Assembly: GCF_026151205.1 (NCBI RefSeq)
Contig: NC_087078.1
Coordinates: forward strand, 558,001-622,000
Source: Bolinopsis microptera
Taxonomy: Eukaryota; Ctenophora; Tentaculata; Lobata; Bolinopsidae
Direction of reading: 5' to 3'
Length of the DNA: 64,000 nucleotides
In this document: piece by piece, positions 19,336-31,912 of the stretch
Layout of the letters: every line of letters begins with the position of its first letter
Numbering within the stretch: the first letter of the stretch is position 1
Position numbers and translations under genes: made by a program
The notes under the pieces: model-generated
The model's input: the letters and a program-made list of their open reading frames with translations, nothing else
Database searches by the model: none
Told to the model about the DNA's origin: nothing

Positions 19336-22300
19336 GTATGGGTGGACGTATTGGAGATAAATTGGAGAGAGACTGGAAAGAACGCATGTATCATTGGAGG
19401 GAACATGGAAGGAGGCATTAGAAGCATTTGAAGGAGATATAAGGAGACATTGGAAGGAGACATTGGTAGGAGAAACAAGGAGACACGTGGAGTGAAACAC
19501 GTGGAAGGAGACACATGGAGACATAGTAAGGAGAGATATGGATGATATTGGAAACATTGTGGTGGAAAATATACAAGTGGTAAATAGTGGAAACATTATT
19601 TAAACATGGTGAGTGATGAAATAACGTGTAGAATGTGGTGAGTGGTGACAGAGCATTAAATATCATTCCAGGGTAAATATCGAAGGAGAAACATTTGAAG
19701 GAGATACGAGGAGATATTAGAAGACTTTGTTGGGAGAAACGAGGAGACATCGGAGGGAGACACGTAAAGAAATTGGAAGTATAGATACGGAGAGATTTAA
19801 GGGAGACACCTTGAGAAATTGGAAGGAGACACGCAGACATATTGGAAGAAGATATATGGATAATCTTGGAGATATTGCGGTGGAAATACTAGAGATATGG
19901 GGAGACATTGAAAGACACTGAAAGAAGACATTGAAAGGAGACACATTGAGACATTATAAGAAGACACAAGGATACATGAAAGCATAGATAGGAAACAAGA
20001 TTGGAGGACATATCGATTGGAGGTCTATAGCTCAGAATGTAAACGGTAAAGTGTAAAGTGGGGAAAAGAGAAAGACAGATGGTAATGGGAGTGGAAGGGT
20101 GCGAACCAAATTCAAGCACTGATTCAGAGAGTGACTTAGAGACGAATGGTACGGAGGAAATAAAAAATACAAAAAGGAAGATGAGAACTTGAAGGAAAGA
20201 CCATACATTCATCAACGAAGAGAAGAGGAAACTGATACAGAAAGTAGCACAGGATACGACTCAGATAGTAGTACAGAGATCAGTAGTGCGGATGAAGAAG
20301 AGTCAATGACAAGAAAGGCGAAAAAATTAAAATATGAAGACGAGAGTGAAATAGGGCACGAGAAATGGTTTCGTTTTAGACTGTACATGGAAGCCGTAGA
20401 GGTGGATAAAAGTGAAAAGAAGGAGAATTGGACGGGGATGTATGCCGAACTAGAAAAAGTACGGAAAAGGAGAGACAATTTAAGAGCGGAAATGATTAGT
20501 GTTTTAGAGAAAAAATAAAGATGCTAGAAGATTCAAGGACGATAACAGAAGGCAGACTACAACGGAGAATAGATATCTTAGAAAGGATGGACGAAAAAAG
20601 AAGAAAAAGAGAACTAAAGGGGAAAGAAAACTTACAGATTGAGCTAATTGGAAAAGAAAGACAGATAAAGAAACCAACCGTGGTAAAGTAGAAGTACATG
20701 CAAGCTAAAAAAGAAAGAAATTGAAAGACAATATATCTGTAACCAGAGTCGAGGACACATGGATTGGGGGTTGCATGAAAGCAGAGACCAGAAACAGGAT
20801 TCGAGAACACATGAATTGGAGGTCACATGGAAGCATAAAAGGGGGATAGATATGGAGACCAAGAGGTGGGGACAACTGCTGATATCCTAAACGGAGAGAA
20901 AGTGTCGGAGAAAATAGCTGATATCCTAGACGGAGAGAAAGTGTCGGAGACGGCGAGACAGTGTTGGAGAAAATTACTGATATCCTGGGCGGAGACACAG
21001 AAACGTGTTGTAAACGAGGTATTATACTAAAAGTGGTCTTACGTGGCGAGAACGTGGGCGTTCCTAACTTATGTCAATCTACACTCACTAGTATCAAACG
21101 ATCGGGAAGTATGTCCCAATATCAATAACAGAAAAGGAGAGAAGTGTGTCTCAACAATTTAGTTGTATCAGAAGTGTGTCCGATACAACAGTAAGGAGTG
21201 TGCCTTACTAAACTTCAACAATAAATACGTAACAGTAAAGGAGAGAAGTGTGTCTCTACAATTTGGTTGTATCAGAAGCGTGTCTGATACAACAGTAAGG
21301 AGTGTGCCTTACTAAACTTCAACAACAAATACGTAACAATAAAGGAGAGAAGTGTGTCTCTACAATTTGGTTGTATCAGAAGTGTGTCCGATACAACAGT
21401 AAGGAGTGTGCCTTACTAAACTTCAACAACAAATACGTAACAATAAAGGAGAGAAGTGTGTCTCTACAATTTGGTTGTATCAGAAGTGTGTCCGATACAA
21501 CAGTAAGGAGTGTGCCTTACTAAACTTCAACAGTAAATTTATAAAGGTGAGAAGTGTGTCTCACTAAAAATGTCTAAATAGAATAGAGAAAAGTCTTTGG
21601 ATAACTCGGTAAATAAACGTATTGTACTTTGTAATAATCTTAAAAACTCTCCAAAAGGGGGACGTGACACAGACGCCCGCACTGAACAAGTAGGCCCTTA
21701 AAAAGGCTGTACTCACGCGTGAATATAAGTCACGCATGAGTACAACTTCCGCGTGCTCGTACTTACACGTAAAACTAAAATGTAAAGATAAGAAATGTAA
21801 ATGAATGTAACCTAGCACTAAAAGGATTCTAAAAGATGCTGCAATATAAAACCTACGAAATTACTTTACTCTAATTATGGACTATAAGAACTAACTATTA
21901 AACTATAATATAAACTGTACTAAAAACCTAACTTAACCCTAGACCCTACTAAATTGACCCTAATCCTACTTTACTACATATCACCCCAACAAAAAAACGT
22001 GATGCTGTGTCGTCTCTAGGAGACAACACAACATCAAAAATTAAAATCTTACAAAAAATATTTTCCCAAAAATTCAACATTATTTTCAAATATTTGTGAC
22101 TAAAACAGAATCATCGCCCAAATATTACAATCTTGTAAATATCACTTCAAAACCGCTTTTAAAAAAACGGTACACATAGTACGTTTTAAAAGAGCTATAA
22201 CTGAACTTCAAATCATATACATTCACATACAATAGTCCTTCTCAGAGGCAGGATAAAAATGATCATCTATTACAATTAGATATAAACTGTCCTCTTTATA

Positions 22301-24321
22301 TTTACTCAAAATCAACAAAAATAGTTCATCGTCATCATTGTGTATCCATCTTTTCTTTATCATCATAAATCTTTCTCCATCTTTTACTCCGTCGTTGAAT
22401 AAACATCATTTTCTTTCTCATCTTGAAACGCCAGGTACTTCTGTAAACTGGTTTACACAGACAAATACTACTGACAAACATTCTGACCCATACTGATGTA
22501 GTCTAGCAGTGTGGCTAGAACTATACCAACTATTATAATTGGTAGGTGAACTGTGCTCGGTTGGGCCTGAGTAACACGCAATCCCAGTCTTGAAACCGTG
22601 CCCGAATATCTGGCATTACTGAAATATTCCAGCCAGATTGTTAATCACCCGTCTAATCGTAGATGATTGGTTATCACTGTAATAGTCCGGAGGTCGCAAA
22701 CTTTCTCTGTTCCTTAACCCATATCGTGGTTCTGGTTCCGGTATCTCTTGATGGCTCTGTTCTTCAGCATCCAGCTGAACTGTGCCTTCATCACTAGTTT
22801 CGAAAGACACAAAGGCACCCGTTGAGTTTCTACTCTCCTGTTCTTCTAAAGATCCACTTCGTCGATCAGTTTCTTCTTCATTCAATTCCGTTGGAGGAGT
22901 GGTCCTTATCGATATTGGCGAAGCTGGTAATCTTTCAATCTCTCGTGTAGTTGTCCGAACAGGTGGTGGTTGAACTGGGGTACTACTCATATCAGGAGCA
23001 GCTATCACAGGATCAAGTGTCTTGTCGGGATGTAAAGACTGTCTTTTTCTACGCTGAGGATGATGTATTGTAGCAAACTGTTCGTCTTCGTCACTGTCAT
23101 CGTTGTTCAGTTCACCTGTATGGGTGTCTGAAGAAGCAGTCTGTGCACCAGAGTGGGTGACAGGGAGAGCAGTCTGTGCACCAGAGTGGGTGACAGCTAG
23201 AGGATATTTGATCTTATTGTGCTTATTCCTCGCAAAATGTTTCATTTTACTGATATTTGTCACTTTATCCGTTTCAGGTGTTATCTGCACAACATAAAGA
23301 TGGTCATTTATCACTTTCTTTACCAATAGCGGACCTCTCCATCTTATTGAGTACTTGTGTTGAGGACAGTTTATGAGGACATAACACAGATCACCTGCTT
23401 TAAAGTATGGTCCCAGGATATTTCTGTCATGCTGATGTTTAGAGTACAGAAAGTCCGTGTCCGCATTTTCCCGAACTTTTCTAAGTGTTCTCTTCATCAA
23501 GGTATACATCTCGTAAGCTCCTTTACTTTTCTTTGATGGGATCTCCGTCTTTAAGTCATTATCCACAAGTAAAGTTATCGGGGTGTTTGTTTCCCTTCCA
23601 AAGACTAATCTGTTGCTTGAGTATCCAGTGTGTCTGTTTTTAAGTGAGTTGAGCGCCATGACACAGTAGCCCAAATAAATGTCCCAGCATCTTTCTTTTC
23701 CCTCTGGAATAGCAGCTCTCAACGCCTGGTTTATCCTTTTATTTGATCTCTCTGCTTTTCCGGTGCTCCGTGCTTTGTAACTTGTGCCGTGAGTTACCTT
23801 ACATTCAAAGTACTGCCATACTGCTTTGAAATAATCAGCCGAGTAGCCTGGATGATTATCGACGATGATCTCTTTTGGTATTCCATGAATCAACGTCCAA
23901 CGTCGAACAATCTGTTCAATGTTTTCCTTTGCAGTCTGTGTTTTTACAGGAATTGCCACAACATAGTTGCTCCACGCATCAGTTATAGTCAGGATATACC
24001 GATATCCTCGTGGAGTTCTTCCCTCAGACTCTGGCACTATGTGGTCCACAATGATGCAATCGTTGAAGGAGTGGAATAACATGTGTCGTAGAGGGGCTTT
24101 TAGGTACCTCTGTGGTTGCTTTATGGCTCCGCACTTCTCGCAAGCTGCAATGTATTCTTTGAAATCCTCAACCATCTTGGGCCAATAGAAGTTTCGGCGA
24201 CAGAGGTCAACCGATATTTCTGCTCCAGGGTGGCAACTTGTAAGGGTCGAGTGATGTAGCTTCATAATCCCTTCGACGAGATTCTCCGGTACAACGATCA
24301 GGTCCCGTTTCTGATCTGGAT
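19336..24321. repeat. 4,986-bp tandem duplication, copy 2
   Basis: Repeats 14350-19335, including ORF A/B of the outer element (20189-20691), the gypsy LTR and the pol 3' end. This copy is the one in continuity with the full-length gypsy element, so the join at 19335/19336 is the novel junction. Confidence 0.9.
21006..21978 (-). repeat. 3' LTR of the full-length gypsy element
   Basis: 973 bp, same ends and hairpin array as the other two LTR copies. It separates outer-element sequence (duplicated ORF A/B) from the gypsy 3' untranslated region. Confidence 0.9.
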
Positions 24322-27180
24322 GTCTCACATTCACCCATGCTCTCATAAGTAAACCATCCTGAGAGATCTTCAGCAGATTAAATTGTTTCCACAATGAAAC
24401 TAACATAGCTGGAGTCCTATTAGTCTGGATCTTGGGCTTTTCTCCAGCAATTATCCAGTCTTTGACCACTTTGAGAATCTGATCTTTATCCTGTTCATCA
24501 CATATCTTTTTTCTTTTAGGCTCGACATCAACATCCTCAGTAACAGCAGATATTTGAAATTCTTCAATTTCCTCTTCGCTCAACTTCTTTTCATTTACTG
24601 GCATTTCTTGCAATGCACAATAGCATTCAACCTCCTCAACTTTTTGAATCTTGAAATCCACTACAGACTCGTATTCTCCTTCAAATAGTAGCTGCAGATC
24701 ACTGGGTATCTCCACCTCACTGATAGTCGTGCTATCATCACAGACGGGTGGTAAGATATTTTCCTTCTTCTTTTCGGACTGAGTTTTACTTCCGTCACAG
24801 AGTGGTGACGAAGTATTTTCTTTCACGCTGTTCGTATCTACACAGATTGGTGTAATACTCTTTACTCTAAACATCTCGGCTTCTTCAGTCTGTGTAGAAA
24901 TCTCAACAGTTGATGGTTTCATTCCATAACGAGAAAGGAAATCTGAGATGTTCCGCACTCCTTCAATGTGATGCATAGTGAAGTTGAAGGCTGCTAGCTC
25001 CTGTAATCGTCGTATCATCGTGGGGTTAGCTTTGAATATAGTGTCCAGGTGGAGGAGACTCTTGCAGTCAGTGATCACTTTAAATGTCTTAGCTCCTCTA
25101 AGATAGACAGCCCAGTGTTTCAAACTTGCACATAACGACTCGAATTCAAGCTTTGTTTGACCCCATTCTCTCTTGTGTCGAGGAACTGCTTTGCTGAAGT
25201 ACCCCACCGTTCTTCTCTGTCCATCAATCATCTGGGTTAAAGTTGCAGCCAGACCATGTATTGAAGCATCCACTGTAACTTCGTAAGAATCATGAGGATC
25301 GTGTACTTCAGGGAAGCAGAGAGTAGGCGAGCTGCTGATTGCAATTTTCAGGTCTTCGAAACTTTTCTGGCATTCTGATGTCCAGACAAATTTTCTTCCT
25401 TTCTGCAGCAGTGCGTATAGAGGTTCACTGAGCTCTGCATAACGTCTAACGAATTTTCTGTTGTATCCGAAGAATCCTAACACTTTTTGGGTCTCTTTCA
25501 CCGTTCTTGGAGGCTCTATTTTCTTGATTGCCTCTATTCGATCATCATTTATCCGTATTCCTTCAGTACTCAGGGTAATACCGACATATCTCACCTCTGT
25601 TCGCATCAATTCTGTTTTGTTGGGGGTGAGCTTCAGATTCGCACTCATCAGCTGCTTCAACATCCTTTCCAGTCTTTCAATGTGAGAATGCACATCCTTA
25701 GAACCCAAAAGTAAATCATCTAAAAAATAAAGAAGGTGTTCGATACTAGGTGAGTGTTCTAACAATCTGTAGACCATACGAGTAAAGATAGAACTAGAAC
25801 TACAGTGACCCATAATCATTCTAGCAAAATTATATCTACGTCCCTTATAACTAAATGCAGTGATAGGTTTTGAAGCTTCATCGTACGGAATCTGATGGAA
25901 ACTCGCAGCCATATCAAACGTAGAGAATATACAGTCGCCACCTATTTTATCTAGTACGTGATTGATGTTAGGAAGATCATACTTGTCCGCTAGGCACTGT
26001 TTGTTTACTCCCCGAAGATCTGCGACCACACGATATGTTCCAGGAGAAGACTTGGCTACGAGGAAAATGGGAGAATTCCAGTTAGATTCAGTTGTCAGTG
26101 GCTCAACTACTCCAGTGTTAATCATATTGTCCATCAAATCATCCATTTTATGTTCAAGATTGTAAGGAACCTTTCTCTCAGGCGTCCAGCTGGGTACAGA
26201 ATCTCTCTTGAGGTCAATGTGAGCGTTAAACATATTACAACAACCAAAATCATCCTTGTCGTAAGCAAAACAAGATCTATACTTCCACAACACATCCTTT
26301 AATCTCTGTGTCTCAGAGTCGCTCATCTCAACTTGGATCTTCTGCAGCTTTAGAGCATCAAACAGCTCGTTCTTAGTCCACTTACTCACCCTCTCTCCGG
26401 CAACAGAATGGAAGCCGGCAGGTGCAGGATGACTATTATTCGCCCTCATATTACTGTGAACCATTTTAACTCCTTGCACACCACCACTTTCTGTGGCTGG
26501 TCGCAGAAAACCTAACATGCTCCCCTTATAAATAGTCATGGGTTCATTACTAACATTGATACACCTAATAGGAACCCAACGTTTATCAGTGTACACTATA
26601 GAGGGTGCCATCAGTACACCGGTAGCTAACATGGTTTTCTCGTACGGTTCTGTTATTCCTTGGTAATTTACAAATGTTTGGGGAATTTTACCCGATATAA
26701 ACTGCACTGTTCTAGGAGGGATGATAACTGTATCTTTACACCTTATTTTCTTCACATGAGGTATGTCACGTGGTTTCTCCGATAATGTACAGGATTGACC
26801 GTTCTCTTTAAATAGTTTGGAACTACCGAAATCTATACTAAGCTTGTTAGCTTCAAGAAAATCCAAACCCACTAGAAATTCAACATCTAACATGTTGGTA
26901 ACGATGAATACATGCCGAGCTGATACAACTTCTCCAATTCTAAGGTCTAAGCTTATTTGACCTAGTACAGTTATGGTATTATTCGAAAATGACGTCAGTG
27001 CTGCTTTGGAATTCTGTACTTTATCTACCAGACCTATTCTATTGATAAATCCTGGTGACACTAAACTTACACCACTTCCGCTATCTAAAAATACATGAAC
27101 GGGTACACCCTTACAGCTACCCTTCGCTAATAGTTCTTTCTTAGATACTATCTTATCAACACGGTTATAGTTAGTACCTA
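22616..27180 (-). CDS. Gypsy Pol polyprotein (PR-RT-RNaseH-IN)
   Basis: The first in-frame ATG is at 27061, giving 1,481 codons, but the pol frame is open upstream and the protease Asp (LDSGSG, codon at 27085-27083) precedes that ATG. Translation therefore very likely arrives by -1 frameshift from gag at 27232-27226. Counting from the 27061 Met: RT active site FLDD with D448/D449; RNase H first Asp about 598 (VDASIHG); integrase zinc motif ending C974/C977; integrase catalytic triad D1006, D1068, E1104 (exactly 35 residues between the last two); GPY/F-like RWRGPLLVKKV near 1250; then an acidic, repeat-bearing tail (VTHSGAQTA twice). All catalytic residues are present. Confidence 0.93.
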
Positions 27181-28473
27181 ATTGAGACGGCTGGGATGTA
27201 CCGTGAACTCGCCAGCCGTATTCCCGTTTAAAGAAGACCGTTGATTGTTGTTAAACTGAGAATACGTGTTTGCACCAGAATTCCTACTATAACGGTTCTG
27301 ATTTCTAGACCAACATTGACTTGTGTGATGGTTTGTCCTATGACAGATATTACATGATCTAACATCTTGTTCACTGCGGTACTGATCAGATCTGATACTA
27401 CGACAGAATCTCGCCATGTGTCCAGGCTGGTTACAGTTATAGCAGATCATGGGGCGTTCACTGCGCCTTGAGTTGTTCTGGTTGTGGTTCTGTACTGTGC
27501 GGTAATTGGTATGTGGTACACGAGGTTGATCTGGGCCGTCAATACGTAAAACGTCAAATGAAGACTGCAACTGTGAAACTGGTTCTAAATCACCATGATC
27601 CTGGGTTGATATCAGTATATGTTCGTGTTTGATAGCTAAGCGTGTAGCTACATCAAACAACTTCAACTCAGATTCCTTAAGTTTCCGCCTTACTTCTACA
27701 CTGTGTAGCCCATTACCCAAAGCAGACAAACACGCCTCATTCTTGAGAGTGTGCTCAAGGGGAGAGAACGCCTTCGCAGCTTCTGTTTCAATACGTAATG
27801 CGAAATCCTCCACATTTTCATCCGGATTCTGCCTTAATTTGTACATAGCATCTCTCAAGGTACGTGACTCCGCATCTGGGTACAATACTGCTCTGATAGC
27901 CGCAGTGAATTTAGTCACGGACAAAATGTTAGCACTTTTTATGGTATTCAAAATGCTTTTAAACTTCCGGTACATCTTATCGTCTTCTACAAGATTTAAT
28001 AGACGTAGATCTAGGTTGTTAACGTAACTATCACCACTTATAATCATGTACTGTTCAAATCTATCTAAAAATATACATATATCTTGCCCAACCTTAAACT
28101 TAGGAGGCTTGGCGATTTGAGCTTTTGACTGAACATGTACGCTAGGCACATCGTGCAAGAAACTGTGTTCTTGAAATTCTTGAGGTGAAACTATTTCCTG
28201 TTTGTTATCAGCATTAGTACGTTTATTATCAGATTGTAAGTACTGTTGATGTTCTGAATTATACTGTGCTATTTGTCTCTCGATGTTTGTGTGCTCAACT
28301 TTAGCAGTAGTAATTTTGACAACAAGTTCTCCTAGATTTATATTTATTTCCTTTACATCCTGACTAGTATCTTGACCATCCTTACTCTGCTTTATCAAAC
28401 TACTTATCTGTTCATCTAATTCAGCTATTGCTTTTACGGAAGCTTCTAGTTCGGACAGTAAGGTAGACGACAT
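27178..28473 (-). CDS. Gypsy Gag, 431 aa, two CCHC zinc knuckles
   Basis: Capsid/nucleocapsid precursor. Residues 1-90 are helical and charged (likely coiled coil). About 110-260 is the capsid-like region with FLDRFEQYM and a stretch similar to retrotransposon gag domains (LRQNPDENVEDFALRIETEA). Near the C-terminus are two CX2CX4HX4C knuckles: CYNCNQPGHMARFC from C344, and CNICHRTNHHTSQC about 30 residues later. The ATG lies only about 10 bases after the presumed primer-binding site. The last 15 codons overlap the pol frame. Confidence 0.9.
   Translation of the reverse strand: MSSTLLSELEASVKAIAELDEQISSLIKQSKDGQDTSQDVKEININLGELVVKITTAKVEHTNIERQIAQYNSEHQQYLQSDNKRTNADNKQEIVSPQEFQEHSFLHDVPSVHVQSKAQIAKPPKFKVGQDICIFLDRFEQYMIISGDSYVNNLDLRLLNLVEDDKMYRKFKSILNTIKSANILSVTKFTAAIRAVLYPDAESRTLRDAMYKLRQNPDENVEDFALRIETEAAKAFSPLEHTLKNEACLSALGNGLHSVEVRRKLKESELKLFDVATRLAIKHEHILISTQDHGDLEPVSQLQSSFDVLRIDGPDQPRVPHTNYRTVQNHNQNNSRRSERPMICYNCNQPGHMARFCRSIRSDQYRSEQDVRSCNICHRTNHHTSQCWSRNQNRYSRNSGANTYSQFNNNQRSSLNGNTAGEFTVHPSRLN
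27226..27232 (-). promoter_or_regulatory. Programmed -1 frameshift site TTTAAAC at gag-pol
   Basis: In the gag frame the codons are TCT TTA AAC GGG, so the heptamer T TTA AAC is in the exact X XXY YYZ register. The -1 frame then stays open through the gag stop (27180-27178) into protease. This is the classic slippery sequence of retroelements. A downstream pseudoknot was not worked out. Confidence 0.8.
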
Positions 28474-28500
28474 TAAGTTTACTTTCCGTGGCCCTCCAGA

Positions 28501-29473
28501 TGTTGTAAACGAGGTATTATACTAAAAGTGGTCTTACGTGGCGAGAACGTGGGCGTTCCTAACTTATGTCAATCTACACTCACTAGTATCAAACGATCGG
28601 GAAGTATGTCCCAATATCAATAACAGAAAAGGAGAGAAGTGTGTCTCAACAATTTAGTTGTATCAGAAGTGTGTCCGATACAACAGTAAGGAGTGTGCCT
28701 TACTAAACTTCAACAATAAATACGTAACAGTAAAGGAGAGAAGTGTGTCTCTACAATTTGGTTGTATCAGAAGCGTGTCTGATACAACAGTAAGGAGTGT
28801 GCCTTACTAAACTTCAACAACAAATACGTAACAATAAAGGAGAGAAGTGTGTCTCTACAATTTGGTTGTATCAGAAGTGTGTCCGATACAACAGTAAGGA
28901 GTGTGCCTTACTAAACTTCAACAACAAATACGTAACAATAAAGGAGAGAAGTGTGTCTCTACAATTTGGTTGTATCAGAAGTGTGTCCGATACAACAGTA
29001 AGGAGTGTGCCTTACTAAACTTCAACAGTAAATTTATAAAGGTGAGAAGTGTGTCTCACTAAAAATGTCTAAATAGAATAGAGAAAAGTCTTTGGATAAC
29101 TCGGTAAATAAACGTATTGTACTTTGTAATAATCTTAAAAACTCTCCAAAAGGGGGACGTGACACAGACGCCCGCACTGAACAAGTAGGCCCTTAAAAAG
29201 GCTGTACTCACGCGTGAATATAAGTCACGCATGAGTACAACTTCCGCGTGCTCGTACTTACACGTAAAACTAAAATGTAAAGATAAGAAATGTAAATGAA
29301 TGTAACCTAGCACTAAAAGGATTCTAAAAGATGCTGCAATATAAAACCTACGAAATTACTTTACTCTAATTATGGACTATAAGAACTAACTATTAAACTA
29401 TAATATAAACTGTACTAAAAACCTAACTTAACCCTAGACCCTACTAAATTGACCCTAATCCTACTTTACTACA
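28501..29473 (-). repeat. 5' LTR of the full-length gypsy element
   Basis: 973 bp, preceded on the right by the second AACG target duplication (29474-29477). Carries the same 14-hairpin array at 28599-29059. Confidence 0.92.
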
Positions 29474-29477
29474 AACG

Positions 29478-30070
29478 GGGATACTAACTTATATCCTGGA
29501 CGGAGAGACAGTGTTGGAGGAAATTACTGATGTCCTGGTCGGAGACACAGAGACGGAGAAAATTGCTGATATCCTGGACGGAGACACCAAGTCGGGGACA
29601 AATGCTGATATCCTGGACGGGGACACAGAGTCGGAGACCACCGAAGATATCGGAGATGATTGCTAATATCCAAAGCGAAGATAAAAAGTTGATATGCTGA
29701 ACGAAGAACAAAGACATGGAACAGAAGGCCAGATGAGGATATTCTGAACGTCGAACAAGACACGGGTAAGAAGAGACGAAGAATGAAATGGACACATTAA
29801 AAAACGTTTAGAAATTGTGAGTTGTTATTAAATTATTATAGTTGGGTTCCAAAAATTTGTGATTTAGAAATGTTGAGGAAGTGCAGAAAGGGGTTTTTAA
29901 GGAGAGTAAATTATTATACCAGTATAGTAGGGTTCTAAGAAAGATCAGATTTTGTTAAGTTGTGTAAGCCGTGATCGGGCAAGGTATAGGGTCTTTAGTT
30001 CGAGATTTTCTATTAAATTTTTATACTATTATAGTAAGGTTCTAAAAAAAGATCATATTTTGTAAAGTTG
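29478..30070 (+). other. Right end of outer element internal region
   Basis: Continues the GCTGATATCCTGGACGGAGA tandem motif that is interrupted by the gypsy insertion (left part at 15885-16015). It then has two imperfect copies of a phrase containing AGGGTTCTAAGAAAGATCAG. No gene. Confidence 0.7.
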
Positions 30071-31035
30071 TGTACGCAGTGAATATTCTGAGTCAATTTT
30101 TCTGGAAGTATCATTATTAAGTTAAATTATATAGATTTATAATATTAACCGATTACTCAAGAGAATGCGGAGTTATCATTAGTAGCGGCCGAAATAATCA
30201 TTGTGCAACGAGCATGTAGAGGCTTATGGCAAGAACACGACGGGAGTGATGTGGGTAGTGGCTGAAAATACTGGTAGGGAATTAATGATAATCATAGATA
30301 AAATTAGACGGCCTGTAGTTCGATGTTGGTTGAATAAGCAACAGAGAGCACGAGAAAATCAGGCCGACTTGTTGACAAGACAGTGCGTGCTATAGATTAG
30401 AATGCAGTTAATAGAGAATAATGAGTTTTCGGAGCATACAGCATAGGCGGGCCGTATTTTGGTGCGGCACATACAGGGCTGGTAGAGGAATATATAAGGT
30501 CGGACGGACGGTCGAGAAGGAGATGGAGTTTTCCCGATTCGATAGAGCGTCATTGATGCCGGACTGTAAGGGAGCCTGAACTGGGAGAGAGAGTTGGTGG
30601 TTTGTCCTATCGAAGGATAGTTGGTGGTCGGAACCTGTAACTCTGGTTGAGTTCTGGTTGGCCTAGAGAGGGATTGATAGTAGACATAATGGCATGGGTC
30701 ATGGCGGATTTAAGCTAGGAGTTTCAGCGTGAATATAGACAAGTATTGACGGCCGACTTTATATATAATAGTATGTCTGGCTATAGTATGTGTATAGTGA
30801 TTGTATTTCATGATGTGATATGTTATGGTAGGATAAGATCATTAGATCGGTGGGCGATTTTGGGCAATATAAGTCTGGTGAACTAGGAGTTAAAGCAGGA
30901 GTTTGTCGAATTATTCATTGTATTGTTTTATAGTTTAATATCTTGTAACCATCGTTATTACTCTTGTTTTCGTTGTTCGTACCTTAAATTGATACAAATA
31001 ATCTACGAATCTGGAGCAGATGGTGACTGCTTACA
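30071..31035 (+). repeat. Right (3') LTR of outer element, 965 bp
   Basis: Direct repeat of 11560-12524, followed by the AAAT target duplication at 31036-31039. Confidence 0.9.
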
Positions 31036-31039
31036 AAAT

Positions 31040-31912
31040 GGTCGGACCCAGATGTGAGATGGTTACCTGGCAACCCAGGAATCAATAACTTAGCTAACAT
31101 CACATGATTAAACACGTGAGCCTCCTCGTGTTTTCCTTTTCTGAACCAACATAAGTAGCGAGCCTTATAAAACAAACAAATAATTTGAGGACAACATGAC
31201 ACTTCCAAACTATGGACAGAAATGAACAAGAACAAAAACCAGATTCAAAGAATGCGGAATCAGGAGGACCCTGCGACCCAGGAATCAACTACTTAGCTAT
31301 CATCGCTCAATAATCGGTTTGGTATCGACGTTACATACTTTGATTTTCTGACTTTAAAGCTGACTTAAGAAACCAGGGAATTAATTTTACTTTCCTAGAA
31401 TTAAATCGTTGATTTTATTTCTATATCACTTTTTTCAAACATTCCAGTACATTGTGCAAAAAGATGGAGATTTAAATTTTGGAAGCATGTAGGGATAGAG
31501 ATCTGATATCGATCGTAAATACTAAAAATATTCTCGCACAATAATTGTAACTGCAGTTTTACAGAACTCTATAAAATTAAATGCTCAATGAACACACTTG
31601 CAGGTACCACCCGTATTCACACTTAGAATTGAGTTTAATCATTTTCCGATACGAGATTGGGGACGGGTTCAACAAACAAACAAACAAACAAACAAACAAA
31701 CAAGATGGTCAGGTGAACATTAATTTTTGGATACAGTTAATTATATGGTGGCAGAGTTAAAACTTTATAATTAAATCGCAAATAAATTAGAGCGCATAAA
31801 ATGTTCTCTAGAGAATACATCCCGAGAATTAAGGACAAATGTAAAACTGTAAAACTGTAAAACATCCTTAACAGCCTTCATACCTGGCAGCCTGGCAGCC
31901 TGAATATAATAC
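31040..31912. other. Intronic sequence, no gene recognised
   Basis: AT-rich. A phrase with CCCAGGAATCAA and ACTTAGCTA appears twice (about 31072-31106 and 31275-31305). An (AAAC)n microsatellite lies at about 31672-31702. If the JPT-like gene model is right, this is the 5' end of its large intron. Confidence 0.5.

Larger units (their letters stand above)
21006..29473 (-). mobile_element. Full-length Ty3/gypsy LTR retrotransposon, 8,468 bp
   Basis: Order in sense (minus) direction: 5' LTR (29473-28501), a primer-binding-site-like TGGAGGGCCACGGAAAG starting at 28498, gag (28473-27178), a -1 frameshift into pol (to 22616), 3' untranslated region, 3' LTR (21978-21006). Domain order PR-RT-RNase H-IN places it in Ty3/gypsy (Metaviridae-type). 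No envelope gene, so it is a retrotransposon and not a retrovirus-like form. Open frames, matching LTRs and intact TSD (AACG) indicate recent insertion; it may still be active. It lies in the sense direction relative to the host JPT-like gene. Confidence 0.92.
11560..31035 (+). mobile_element. Outer LTR retroelement, about 6.0 kb without later insertions
   Basis: Two direct 965-bp repeats (11560-12524 and 30071-31035), each starting TGTACGCAG and ending GCTTACA, are flanked by the 4-bp duplication AAAT (11556-11559 and 31036-31039). One base after the left LTR is a primer-binding-site-like TGGCGCGAACGGTAGGATCC, which sets plus orientation. I could not find gag, protease, RT or integrase in its own internal sequence (12525-16019 plus 29478-30070), so it looks non-autonomous (LARD-like). 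It has been invaded by a Ty3/gypsy element at 16019/29474, and a 4,986-bp piece spanning that junction was then tandemly duplicated. No clear polypurine tract precedes the right LTR, which is odd. Confidence 0.85.

Noticed and set aside
17630-19387. A 585-residue protein with its own N-terminus
   Set aside because: The first 17 or so codons are outer-element DNA brought next to pol by the tandem duplication; it is a truncated pol fragment.
16993-22615. Envelope-like third ORF in the gypsy element
   Set aside because: The approximately 640 bp between pol and the LTR is AT-rich with stops in all frames; no signal peptide or membrane segment.
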